Source: Kalaharituber pfeilii
Taxonomy: Eukaryota; Ascomycota; Pezizomycetes; Pezizales; Pezizaceae
Assembly: GCA_015179045.1 (NCBI GenBank)
Contig: WHUZ01000153.1
Coordinates: 1 to 64,000 of the forward strand
Direction of reading: 5' to 3'
Length of the DNA: 64,000 nt
Shown here: in pieces, positions 33,087 to 43,211 of the stretch
Layout of the letters: each line of letters starts with the position of its first letter
Position numbering within the stretch: position 1 is the stretch's first letter
The notes under the pieces: model-generated
What the model was told of the DNA's origin: nothing
What the model saw: the letters and a program-made list of their open reading frames with translations, nothing else
The model's database searches: none
Translations under genes and position numbers: made by a program

Positions 33087-33493
33087 CTACAGTTTTCCCT
33101 TGCTATACCGGATCTGTAAAATACGGCCCTTTTCGTTCGGTATCCGTTATAGAATAAAATGCTTGGCAGAATAGAACAGGGATGGGCAGCAAAAATAATG
33201 TAATTGGGAAGTGGATCGACAACGACAGCCTAATTTAATTAAGTTTAGTAACCTTTGCAAGGTGAATGCAATGTGGGGTAGCCAAGATTGGATGTACCAG
33301 TGTTAGTGTATCCGGTATAGCAAATATTATTTGTATGGAGACAGGGGGGTAAGTGCCTGGCAATTCCTGTCCGGTCCGGTATTCTTAGTGCGGCCGGTAG
33401 CAAGAGGGTTTTGTATGAGAGCGGGATGTAGAGCATCCGGTATAGCAAGGTTTCCGGTACAGCGAGGTCCGGTATAGCAAAGGAAACCTGTAG
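33087..33493. mobile_element. MITE, TA target, mariner/Fot1-like ends
   Basis: Ends CTACAGTTTTCCCTTGCTAT and, inverted, CTACAGGTTTCCTTTGCTAT, flanked by TA (33085-33086 and 33494-33495). The inner copies of CCGGTATAGCAA (33328, 33438 and 33468 region) form subterminal repeats. At 407 bp it is non-coding. The ends fit pogo/Fot1-type fungal elements. Confidence 0.88.
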
Positions 33494-33751
33494 TAGATCC
33501 GGAGACGCCTGCAGCTGTCAAAGCGTACAGAAGGGATCAGAGCAACCTTTGAGGCTGCATTCCGGTTAGCAGTGCCACACCCGTGCATGCAGAACGCTCT
33601 GCCAAGACACTAAATTCCCCCGCATGTACTAGGCCGTAGTCTAAGCCTAGATCAGGCCCGACAGTTACATACTTAGCTATCCACCTAGGGGCTTGGTATG
33701 AGACTAGCTATCCACGCATACGTGTTCCAAATGACGGTGGTGGTCCCACTA

Positions 33752-33801
33752 TTTTTTTTTTTATTAATCACGGAACCCCGCATACAGGTTTCCAGTCTAT
33801 G
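33752..33801 (-). mobile_element. Tail-B mini-insertion, older
   Basis: A T-run, then TTAATCACGGAACCCCGCAT, ACAGG and TCTATG, matching the 3' end of the LINE at 3452-5834 in reverse. No clear target duplication remains. Confidence 0.6.
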
Positions 33802-34254
33802 ATATATATTCCTAACGACGAGGACAGTCCTGAGAGAAGCAAGAGTGCTTCATACGACTCAGAAATCTCACATCCATCGCGATAAACGAATTGCAAACGG
33901 ACAACACTCGCGGTCTATGCAAACGTATGTCTTCTCCGATTGTTGAGACTTTAGTTGTGAATCAGCGACCATCGCAGAGTGTAGCGATTGAAAGTTCTGG
34001 TATGCATGGAGAGGTGACAATCCCTAGTTGATATTTATATGATAGGTGCTATACTTATATCTAGATGGTAGGAACCGCCAAACAACTCGGCCTCAGAAGG
34101 GCTCGGAGATTCATCAACTCCAGGTGATAACTGCAGCATCCCTAGAGCCGAGACCTCACAGTGCATAAGCACAAGTAGTATATCTCGACCGGAATCTCCT
34201 GCCTTGTTGACACCGAGCTCGAGCTGCTTTCCGTCAGGAGTATCCGAATTAAAC
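33802..34254 (+). promoter_or_regulatory. Upstream region of the BTB-like gene
   Basis: A 450-bp non-repetitive stretch leading to the ATG at 34255 (context AAACATGAC, with A at -3). No individual promoter element can be named with confidence. Confidence 0.3.
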
Positions 34255-35610
34255 ATGACGCAATCTCCCACACCAGCTGCAAAGAATGACGTTCCGCCAT
34301 CAGCATTTCCCCAGCATCGACCAACGGATATGCAGGTCCCGGTTGAGGATATCTATCCTGAGGGTGACCTCATCCTGAATCTTAGGCACAGCGAGAAACC
34401 TTCGTCAGTAACTCCTCACAAAATTGCAGCTCCACTGGTTCGGTTCAGGGTGTCCTCCTCTGCGTTCAAAATGATGGATGGGGCTCTTCGCAAGCTGGCA
34501 TCGTTGCATACTTCAGAGACAGTGGATCTGTTTCCTCCTATTCCTGAGCAGTTGTGGGGATATCGAGATGATCTTGTTACTGCCAGCTTGCTTTTGCCAG
34601 TTTTGCGGGATGTGCATATCAGCGCATTTCGGATTCTTATGAAGTTAATTCATTCCCGAACAAAGGAATTCTTCTTGGATACCAGCCCATTTCGTGAGCC
34701 CAGCGCCATCAATTTGGTTACGGCTACTGCTGAAGTTGCATGGGGTTTGGGGTACGCGCATCTAGTTTGCCCTTGGGTACAGAGCTGGTTCGCTCACTGT
34801 CGACGAAAAGTTCCTGTGCTCAAGCTGGAGAAGTACATTCGCGGTCACGAAGCTTGTAGTGAGCTACTGGTATGTACAAGCTTCCACGTTCTCCGGCTAG
34901 CGATAGCCGTTGGCGATAAAATTGCCTGCAGGAATGCTATAGTGGCCATCCTGAACAACCACAATTATTTACAACTCTCTTCTTCCCTGAACCAGGAGTT
35001 GTTTGCCATACCATGGATAATAGGTTTGCCAGTTGCTTATCTTTAATCTGATGAAAATGAATCTGTGCTAATTGGTGGTTTGAGCTGGACAGAGGGTATC
35101 TTGGAAGCTCGTTCGTCTGTGGATCAGATGTTTGTTCATCACCTCCGGGATGTGCATGAGATGTTTTCTTCGGCTATTCATGAATATGCGTTGCCTGACG
35201 ATAATGGGAACGGCCGATATACATATTACAGGCTTGGAATATATGTCGCGTTTTTGTCAAAAGAGTTTAACGTGAGGAATTTGGAATTTCCTCAGGATGA
35301 CAGTATACGAAAACTTGAACAGTTCAGCCTTGACTTCATTAGCAGGAAGATTGGAAAACTTCACGAATTGTTAGGGATTACAATTCAACCAAAGACGGTA
35401 CTAGATGATCTAGGTGGTTATGTATCGGAAGTTTTCAGCGACAAACGCTTGGAAAGGGTCATACAGATAACTACAGGCGTTAGATTCCCACAGCTCATGG
35501 ATTTGTCTGCGGAGAGGTTCCCTATACCTCCACAGCCAGCACAAATGAGTGCGGACGCGAGTGCGGAAACGATCACCACTATGGTGCAATCTAGCGGGAG
35601 CGCACAATAA
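34255..35610 (+). CDS. BTB/POZ-like fungal protein, probable 69-nt intron
   Basis: The N-terminal half has DIYPEGDLILNL, then VRFRVSSSAFKMM, VDLFPPIPEQLWGYRDDL and HISAFRILMKLIHSRTKEFF. That order is like fungal BTB/POZ proteins (DGDVIL...FRVSS..F...LL.VIH), which often act as adaptor-like proteins of unknown partner. The frame is continuous to 35610 except for TAA at 35044-35046. That stop lies in a candidate intron 35024-35092 (GTTTGCC...GCTAAT...GACAG, phase 1). Splicing gives WIIEGILEARSSVDQMF and a protein of about 428 residues. Alternatively the TAA is a nonsense mutation. The ATG at 34255 is preferred because the in-frame sequence upstream has no ATG. Not flanked by target repeats, and codon use is unlike the transposons. 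Confidence 0.65.
35024..35092 (+). other. Candidate intron in BTB-like gene
   Basis: A 69-nt segment with GT at 35024, branch-like GCTAAT at about 35067 and CAG at 35090-35092. It contains the only in-frame stop. The length and branch spacing fit ascomycete introns, although the donor GTTTGC is non-consensus. Confidence 0.55.
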
Positions 35611-35831
35611 CCCAATGAACGCTCTGATGAAATGTCAAGGAGGATTTATGGCGGGAAAGTGGAGTTTTGGATTCCGGGTACTATGGTGAGTTCTAGTTAG
35701 TTTCAAGATGACTTTGTTGATCTGCTTTGTGGACAGGGCCAGTTCAAATTTGTACCTCGCATTGGAGAAACGTTTTGTGCTTAGTCTGGTCATCGTCCTG
35801 TTTGATTTTGTATGTAAATGAGAGACATTAC

Positions 35832-35876
35832 GCCGCCATAGCGAAAGAGCGATAAGCGGGGTTATGTGACAAAAAA
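35832..35876 (+). mobile_element. Possible decayed tail-B mini-insertion
   Basis: GCCGCCATAGCG...GCGGGGTTATGTGAC followed by only A6. It has the tail-B pattern, but the target duplication is unclear. Confidence 0.5.
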
Positions 35877-35984
35877 CTCTAAGCTTTTTTGTTCAGTACT
35901 AATATGACGTGGAGACAACTACGTTGATCTCAGGCACTTATATTCTCTGTTGAACCATATAATGATATTCCACTCCATGCTCCC

Positions 35985-36165
35985 GACAAAATATTGCAAT
36001 GTGCACTCTCGCACAATTACCATCAGAGGCCCTCGTGGTCGAAGTTTTGAACATCAAACCCTCGCTCGTGACTGGTTTAGTGCATGTTTTTTGGTGGACA
36101 GTTTAGTGGACCTTTTCTTTGGAACCCATTTCCCCGTTTGATGAATTTCTTTCTTATTTATTATG
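35985..36165 (+). repeat. Dispersed repeat shared with 51811-52540
   Basis: CAATTACCATCAGAGGCCCT to CCCGTTTGATGAATTTCTTT is nearly identical to sequence at 51811-51859 joined to 52429-52535. This gives the pre-insertion form of the element at 51860. Its class is unknown. Confidence 0.8.
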
Positions 36166-36200
36166 TAACTAAACCTCGCCATAGCCCATAGGGCGGCACG

Positions 36201-36232
<32 letters not shown>
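36166..36232 (+). mobile_element. Tail-A insertion with broken 3' stem
   Basis: ATGTAACTAAACCTCGCC, GCCCATAGGGCGGCACG, then directly about 33 A. The GAGTAATGAAAT terminus is missing. This implies that poly(A) can follow a terminus cut inside the stem, or that a small deletion occurred later. Confidence 0.75.
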
Positions 36233-36233
<1 letters not shown>

Positions 36234-36235
36234 AT

Positions 36236-36540
36236 GTGTGGCCCGGGTCAGTCGGTAACTGGGCTACTCATCACTAAGACGGGCCACTGATCCATTCACA
36301 AGGATCAAAGACCAAAAACGAGCCAAGCTGCATAATTAGGTACATGGGTAGAGATGTTGCTGCTTTACAGGACATGATTTTTCTTGCCTGACATGCATTT
36401 TTTTTTCTTTTCTTTTCTTTAAATTGCCGCTTACCATACTGAACATTTATAGCGCTCGCAACATCGCTCCATTTACATGATTTCTTGAATGATATGACTA
36501 GTATTATGAACATCATCAGGGCATTTATTTGGAAATGAGA
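36236..36540. repeat. CCGGGCCA-type repeat fragment
   Basis: GGCCCGGGTCAGTCGGTAAC, CAAAGACCAAAAACGAGCC and GATGTTGCTGCTTTACAG match the copies at 5988 and 45080. No gene. Confidence 0.7.
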
Positions 36541-36579
36541 CCAGTGGTCGAGGTCAGCCAGCACAAATATGGATGGCTC

Positions 36580-36660
36580 TTTTTTTTTTTTTATATATAT
36601 TTTTTATATCAGTACTCGCATGCCGCCCAATGGGCTATGGCGAGGTTTTATTTCAGAAAA
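36580..36660 (-). mobile_element. Tail-A mini-insertion (81 bp)
   Basis: Flanked by a perfect 15-bp AAATATGGATGGCTC (36565-36579 and 36661-36675). On the minus strand it starts with about 16 nt of 3' UTR before CTCGCC and ends GCGAGTACTGATAT with a mixed A/T-run. Confidence 0.96.
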
Positions 36661-36805
36661 AAATATGGATGGCTCGAAGCTACTCATCTTGAAATGCAGA
36701 CCACTGGCCCGGGCCATTACGGGCCATTAGTCTTAGCATGGGTAGATGTCTTGATATGGTTCGCTTGTTATTTAACACTAATAGCAAGGGTCACCATCTC
36801 CTTGA

Positions 36806-37685
36806 CTATTTTGGGTGCAGGGTAGGCGAGCAAAGCTTACTAGTTTCCGTCCAGTCAACAAGACAGGCAAACCAGTTGAATTCTGTATAGCAATTGGGGA
36901 TATCCTTATTACCCTGCTTAAGATTGCTGAGTTGCCGGCTTGCAGTTCCCTGACGGTCGGGATCCCTAAACGCCTCATTCAGAACATTGAAGAGAGCCAT
37001 AATACTAGTTAAGGTAATGGTATTATTGTCGATGTAGGGCTGGACTTGGGACAAGACCTTCCCTTCGAGGAGGCCTATGGCATAGACAAACTTATGATTC
37101 TCAGTGGGGAAGAGTTTAGAGTTGCCTAGCAGCTTGAGTGTGACTATGGTCTTGAACGTCTTCAGCAAATCTCGAGATCTATCGAATTTAGCAGGGTCTG
37201 CTACTTTGGCAGCTCGATAGTGGTAATCAACAGGTTCGGATGTTGAAGTAATTTTTTTTTTTTTTTTTCACGTGACCCCGCATGCAGCTGTTCGCCAAGG
37301 CAGGGCCCCTGGGTCTAAACCCTCAAAGCCCGGAGGCAGGCTTATGTTGAAGTAATTGATAATGCCTTGATTGTTTGGCGAGCATCATCCAACTGGGTCT
37401 GTAGTACTGATTGTTGGTTAATGGCAGCATCGAGGTAATCTTGGAGCTCCTTGATCTGATGTTGGCAAGAGTGAGTTCATCCTGCAGTGAGGTACCTCTA
37501 GCATTCATAGCATTCACGAGATTGGAGATTTCCTGTCGATATGTCTGAAACTCAGTTGAATTGTTAGGCATGGGCTTAATTTCCCAAGCTTGTAGGTAGG
37601 TGACAAAGTCGGTGGCATTGGAGGAGGGTATCAGAGCTGAAGAGGATAATACATTAGAAGCAGGCACGCCAATGGAAGGCATGGA
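36806..37685 (-). pseudogene. Ty3/gypsy Gag remnant
   Basis: The minus strand gives SSNATDFVTYLQAWEIKPMP, QEISNLVNAMNARG, then, after the insertion at 37254, LLKTFKTIVTLKLLGNSKLF, AYAIGLLEGK-like VYAIGLLEGKVLSQVQPYID, LNEAFRDPDRQGTASRQLSN and TEFNWFACLVDW. This is the capsid-like region of fungal Ty3/gypsy Gag. Frames are broken and neither LTRs nor pol are visible nearby. Confidence 0.75.
37254..37343 (-). mobile_element. Tail-B short element (90 bp) starting AAGCCTG
   Basis: Flanked by a perfect ATGTTGAAGTAATT (37240-37253 and 37344-37357), inside the Gag remnant. On the minus strand it starts AAGCCTGCCTCCGGGCTT. The same 5' end is seen in the independent copy at 40012-40776. Confidence 0.97.
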
Positions 37686-37690
37686 TACTG

Positions 37691-38126
37691 ATGTACTGGT
37701 TGGCGAGTGGGCAGGTCTGTTATAGTGTAACGTCAGCGGTGGGCTTGGGCGGAGGCCTTGCTAAAGGGTATAGTCAGCTTAGGTATTGGCAGCGGGTCAG
37801 CGACTATAGGTCGAGGACTACGGAAGCACCAGTGGCGACGGCGGCGGCAGCAGCTCAGCAGCTAGGAGTCACGGACTATAGCAATGGCAGTAGTGGAGAA
37901 GTATGAGAAACCAGATAGGTCTATTAATCAACAAGACAATAGCCAAGGAGAAGAAGAGCCATCTATAGAGGCGGACCTGGGGCTCTTATATGCTTGAAAA
38001 TTGACATAGAAAGGAATACAGGACTATAATGATATGAGAAAGAGAATCCGAAATGCAAGAGCAGCAATAGTAATACTAATATTGAAAGACATATGAATGA
38101 GCTGTCAGAGAGCTAATCAACCGGAC
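37691..38126. other. Unassigned sequence before right arm
   Basis: No gene recognised. A GCGGCGGCAGCAGCTCAG simple stretch occurs at about 37840. The sequence diverges from the left arm at 38127. Confidence 0.35.
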
Positions 38127-38279
38127 TGGGATGGCTTGTCAAGCCTTTTCGAGTCACCTATTAGTAAGGTCTTACCTTCCGGCTTGGCACATCGGCTCGG
38201 CTTGACCTGTCGGCTGCAGAAAAGTATAATATCGATATGTATGTAGGTGGCTGTGACATCGTGAAAGGAAGCAGCATAA

Positions 38280-38770
38280 GCTCAATTGACAGGTATAGCA
38301 GGTCCTTCTCAACGGTGTGATATGCTGCAAAATGAGGTCTTTTAGCAGGTATGGTAGGCCCCTCTCGACGGCTTGAGATACTACGGAATGAGCTCAATTG
38401 ACAGGTATGGTAGCCCCTCTCAACAGCATACGATATGCTGAAGAATAAGCTCTGTTAATAGGTATGGCAGGTCCCTCTTAATGACGCGATATGCTGCAGA
38501 ATGAGCTCTATTAACAGGTATGGTAGGTCCCACTCGACGGTACGACATGTTGCAGAATAAGGTCTTTTAATATGTATGGTCAGTCCCTCTCAATAATGTG
38601 ACATGCTGCAGAACAAGGTCTTTTAACAGGTATGACAGGCCTCTCTCGACAGTGCGAGCTATAGTAGAATAAGCTATATTAACAGGTATGGCGGCTCTTC
38701 ATGATGCCTCGAGATGCACTATACCGAGCCGAATTTAACAGGTATGACAGTCTGTGGCAGCGAGATGTGG
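38280..38770 (-). repeat. 56-bp minisatellite, uninterrupted array
   Basis: About eight to nine units of about 56 bp with CAGGTATGGTAGGCCCCTCT and ATGCTGCAGAATGAGCTC. It is the uninterrupted version of 10781-10941 plus 12627-12925. Confidence 0.9.
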
Positions 38771-38779
38771 CAAAATGGG

Positions 38780-39960
38780 CTATATTGTATAGAGAGCATG
38801 CTGGGATGGGGAAGAGCACCTGTATATAGATCACAATAGCTACAAATATATAATTAGGTGTTAAGATAAGCATGGCATTTATAGTAAATAGCACTGTCAT
38901 GGTAAATGGCATACTTTGGTAGCAAGCCTATTTACAGTAGATGGTCTTACATTTGCATAAGTCCCCATGCTGACTTTGAGAGTACACGTGTCGTGATATT
39001 GAAAGGTATTACTCAGTATATGATTGGAGCACTGGAAGAGAGTGAATTTGGTTATGCCAGGGGCAATAGAGTTTTTTTTTTTTTTTTTTTTTTATATATC
39101 ATTACTCGGACAATAGAGTGTAGTGAGTGGGCACCTTATGTGTAGAGGGGCCCAATGCAATTTCTTGAATACGCCAGGGCATAATGCAATTTCTTTCTTA
39201 TACCGGGCACCTTGGGGTAGAATGTCAAGTTTCTAAATATGCTCGAGGCACTGAGAGCGCTCAGGGCGATTGCCGCACCCAGGGTAGAGTGGCTGCACCC
39301 TACTAAAAAATTATTTTTACTGATATTATACATAACTAGTTAATAGATGAATAAATAACTCACAATATAGCAATTTCTTATTACTATTAACATATATATT
39401 AATAGATTCATATAGTAGAAACATACAAAAATAGTACAGATGCAAGATACTAATATATATGTATATATTAGCTTCATAAACTGAGTACCTCAAAGGTCTA
39501 GAAATCTAATTATAAATAATAACATATACTTCCATAACACTATCCTATTCTAAAGACAAAGAGCCTTCTGCTAAGCCTAATAGGTAATTAGTTTGCTTTA
39601 TCAGTATTAGTCTTACTAATAGTTTACGATAAGTGTTCTTCTTATCAAGTAAGCCTTACCTTAGCTATAACATTACCTCCCATTTTAGGGCAGTCATCTT
39701 GACTAACAATTATCGAAAACTAATTAGTATTATTAGCAATATATTAGCTCTCTTATAAGAGTCTCTATAGCTAATATAATTATCGGTATACCTTATACCG
39801 TGCAAGATCTCTTATAGATTTTTAACTGTCTGTAGCTAACAGTAAGACTGGTATATCTATGGACTTATTTATTCAGTCAGTGAGAGTATTAAAACCCTTA
39901 ATAAATATAAAACCCAGTAGAAAAAATTTTTTGTAAGGAAAAGATTCTTACATCCAACAT
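38780..39960. repeat. AT-rich RIP-like block, right-arm copy
   Basis: Counterpart of 9572-10780, with many stops and TA-rich sequence. No gene. Confidence 0.7.
39072..39108 (-). mobile_element. Minimal tail-A insertion (15-nt body)
   Basis: A T-run of about 22, then ATATATCATTACTCG, between GGCAATAGAG (39062-39071) and GACAATAGAG (39109-39118). The body is only CGAGTAATGATATAT, which is the 3' strand of the outer stem plus terminus. Confidence 0.9.
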
Positions 39961-40053
39961 TATCTAAGTAGCTTGGCTATAGCTCTTAATGCCTTATTAG
40001 ACCACAAGGTCTTTTTTTTTTTTTTTTTTTTTTTTCACGTGACCCCGCTTGCA

Positions 40054-40536
40054 TTCGGTCGATATCACACCCATGGGAGCACCACCCCGCGCAGAGGAGA
40101 CTCCGAGCGCGACTCCACCCCCCCCCCCACCGCCAAGAAGGGCAAAGGAAAGCTGCCGAGCCAAGACGAAGCCTTCAAGCGCCACCTGGCAGCCACCTCA
40201 CGCAAAGGTCCCTCTCCCCGCCCCAGGAGCACTTCCACCTCCCCACCAACCAACCCCGATGCCACCACCAGATTTAAAACCGGCATCGTAGTACATGGGA
40301 TCGCCCTACGGAAGGACCTAGGGAAGGTCAGACAATGGTTGGAGGCAGCGAATAAGGAACTGGGAAAGATCACTGGAGTTCGCTGGCTGAGGAAGAAGAC
40401 CACGTTGGTTGAGGAAGGAAAGAAAACCAGCTCGGCAGTAGTTTACTTGGAGAAGGAGACCGAGGTTGGGAGGGTGAGGCTCGGGGGACGTTGGCTTAGG
40501 TCGAACCGGTATGAATCGGAGAGAGGACGAAAGTAG
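40054..40536 (+). pseudogene. RRM-like ORF1 protein of nested element
   Basis: Reads KGKGKLPSQDEAFKRHLAAT, then a Ser/Pro-rich linker, GIVVHGIALRKDLGKVRQWL, GVRWLRKKTTLVEEGKKTSS, VRLGGRWLRSNRYESERGRK and stop at 40534-40536. It is open for the whole 160 codons but without its own ATG in this frame, because upstream sequence belongs to the disrupted tail B. It is 5'-truncated relative to the element at 47088. Confidence 0.75.
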
Positions 40537-40706
40537 GACATACCGGGCCTGTCACCCGCACCATGAAGGAGTTTCGCGGGCATTACATGTAGTTAGGAGT
40601 AGCTAGACGCAGATGTTGACTTCTTTCTTTTTCTGGTATAATAAACCCTCGCCATAGCCCTTTGGGCGGCCTGCGAGTGTTGATATTAAAAAAAAAAAAA
40701 AAAAAA
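40054..40706 (+). mobile_element. ORF1-only element nested in tail B
   Basis: Flanked by GACCCCGCTTGCA (40041-40053 and 40707-40719), a duplication of the tail-B hairpin itself. It encodes the RRM-like ORF1, then the ACCCGC...GCGGGC 3' UTR hairpin, tail A with CTCGCC...GCGAG, and poly(A). Confidence 0.96.
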
Positions 40707-40788
40707 GACCCCGCTTGCAGCTTTCCGCCATGGCAGGGCCCCTGGGTCTATACCCTCGAAGCCCGGAGGCAGGCTTGACCACAAGGTC

Positions 40789-42014
40789 TCAAGACTTCCT
40801 TAGATATCAGTCGGAAAACTCTCTGACAGATTCTAACAATCTTCTCAATCAACTTATAAGCATCGTCATCTTTGCTATTGCCATAGTCTTGTCAATGGAT
40901 TTAGTACTTTACTACCCTATTAATGCATCTTAAGTTAATGACATAATTAACTTCCAAGAACTTATTATTATTGATCTCTATTTTCTGGGGTTCAAGTTGC
41001 GCTCAGAAAGGTTCAGAAGCAAGATATAGATGACTATATGAAGTTATATACCTTACAGCAAACTTACCTTATATGCATAGTCATTAGTACTATAGTTATA
41101 CTGTTAAACCAGTCTTCAGCTACTGCTAAAGTATAGGTATTGTCATCTAAAAGGTGTATAACTTTAGGGTCGAATCCGTATAGAGAGTAAAAGAGTTAAA
41201 ATAGACAGCTTAATTCTGCCTCCTATTTCCTATAATATATATATTACATTATTATTTTATTGGCTTAATTCTTTCTTATCTTCATTATCATGTGATCTAT
41301 ATGGTTTGTTGCTATGTTTATCTCCTATATATAATTGTATTACTTATTTCTTATTTATAAGTCATAGAATTGCATCAAATATCATATTCAGCTGAATATA
41401 TTGCTGTTATGGCTAAGGGTAAGACTTACCGAATATCGGATAAGGTACTACTATTGTATTATTATAAGACTCGCTAAGATGTATCTGATCAACACTAGGT
41501 AAGCTTCAGTACACTTTGACTGTTTGGTGGTTATCTCTCAGAAGTGTATATCAGTTCATGTATGTTCGCTGCACTAATATATGCATACTCCTCCACCACT
41601 CACATCCTTTCCTGCTCTGTGCAAGTTCAAATACTAGTCCCTTTGCTCTCTTGTCGTATTGTCGGCAAGTCTCGCTCTGATCAACATCTTCTACAAACTC
41701 GGTATGGACGCTTGAATCGCCATTATACTACAAAATATCTCACTATAGTCAATAGCTTTATGTACTGCAGTATGAAAAAAATTTATCTCAACGTGAAAAC
41801 ACTAATTCAAGCTGGCAATTTACCCTCAGAAAACTGTTCCTGTCCACAAGGATGTATACCCCAGTGATGTGGCTGGAGAAAGTGCCTACGTACCCGTTCA
41901 CCTTCTTGTTATCCTGATGTGGAAAGTCAAAGTCACTACAGAAGGCTCAGATAATGAAGTGCATCAAGAGGAAAATGATGATGTTCATAGTACTATTCAT
42001 GTCAGTTAAGAAAT
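40789..42014. other. Right-arm flank: AT-rich sequence and CCGGGCCA repeat part
   Basis: Counterpart of 7069-8367 without the mini-insertion at 7813. The frame at 41544-41867 is not conserved as protein in the left arm and is not called as a gene. Confidence 0.5.
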
Positions 42015-42018
42015 CATG

Positions 42019-42021
<3 letters not shown>

Positions 42022-42052
<31 letters not shown>

Positions 42053-42894
42053 TCATTACTCGCATTCCGCCCTGGGGGCTACGGCGAGGTATAATTTAAA
42101 TACATGAGTAGTATGAGAAATAAGAAAATAATAAAATAAGTGGTTAAAAAATATGAAGATAAGTAAGTACACCAGTAAGACAGTGATCCGATGCTCCCCT
42201 AATGTTCCTTCAGTCTTCTTCGCTTGGCATCTCCATTAGCTTGTGTAAGGGGTCCTGTTCGTCGTCTCCTTTCTTTGGGGGTCTGCGTATGTCTTCCATT
42301 CCGGGCCATCTTCTCCGCCATACTCGGCAGGATTCCATAAGGTGTCCGGTGGTCTCTGCCTGTTCGCCGCACCAGCAGCAGTCCGTGTCGTTTGATTTCC
42401 CTATCTTGTGTCTCCATGCCCTTAGGCCCTCCCCCCCTAGCAAGCCCGCCAGTTGAGTTACTTGCTTCCCGAGCCTCTGTAAGGGTCGGTCGGTACACTA
42501 ATTCTAGTCGGTTTTTTTCTCAAGCTCTCGCGTGTCTGGAGTTCTGTCTCATGCCTGTCTCTGTGATGACTTCAGTTTGGTATTGTAATGCTGTGCCTAT
42601 CCTGGCTGCTCTGTCTGCGTCTTCGTTTCCCGGTATGCCTTTGTGTCCCTTGATCCACATTACCGATAGGTCCTGGTCTCCCCTCTCTATCCGCCTCTCC
42701 CACGCTATCCTGGTTTTGTGCGCCGCTCCCTCGTGTGTCTGGTTGCCGTTCGCGATCCCCTCGACTTTAGTTATCGCAACCTTGGAGTCGGTGAGGATCA
42801 TGAGTTCTCCTAGGGCTTCACTCACGGCGAGTAGTTCCGCGTCGTTGACTGTAGCGTAGGTGCCCAGGTATATCGACTTGGTTTTGCCCCCCCC
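42022..42894 (-). mobile_element. Type-A LINE, right-arm copy
   Basis: Minus strand: YLGTYATVNDAELLAVSEAL, VMWIKGHKGIPGNEDAD (open to about 42523), zinc tail CCWCGEQAETTGHLMESC, 3' UTR, tail A and poly(T) at 42022-42049. It lacks the mini-insertion that splits the left-arm copy. A deletion removes a few residues after SEAL compared with the left arm (DTTD). Confidence 0.88.
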
Positions 42895-43026
42895 CATGTA
42901 TTGTAAAGCGGCAACATCTCTATTAATTATGCATTTAGGCTCGTTTTTGGTCTTTAATCCTTGTAACTTGATCAGTGGCCCGTCCCGTCCCAGTGATGAG
43001 CAGCCCGGTTACCGACTGGCCCGGAT

Positions 43027-43087
43027 CCCGCTATGGCGAACAGCTGCAAGCAGGGCTACGTGAAAAAAAAAAAAAAAAAAAAAAAAA
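43027..43087 (+). mobile_element. Tail-B mini-insertion, right-arm copy
   Basis: Flanked by GACTGGCCCGGAT (43014-43026 and 43088-43100). The body runs from CCCGCTATGG to CTACGTG plus about 26 A. Counterpart of 5923-5980. Confidence 0.95.
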
Positions 43088-43172
43088 GACTGGCCCGGAT
43101 AAGATGGATGGCCCCGAACATATATATTCTTACTTAATATGTCGATCTCGCTGCACTCTGCACACCGCCCCA

Positions 43173-43175
<3 letters not shown>

Positions 43176-43211
<36 letters not shown>

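Larger units (their letters stand above)
40012..40776 (-). mobile_element. Tail-B short element hosting an ORF1-only element
   Basis: The outer element is flanked by GACCACAAGGTC (40000-40011 and 40777-40788). On the minus strand it starts AAGCCTG and ends in poly(A). It is split by the ORF1-only insertion at 40054-40706. Confidence 0.96.
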
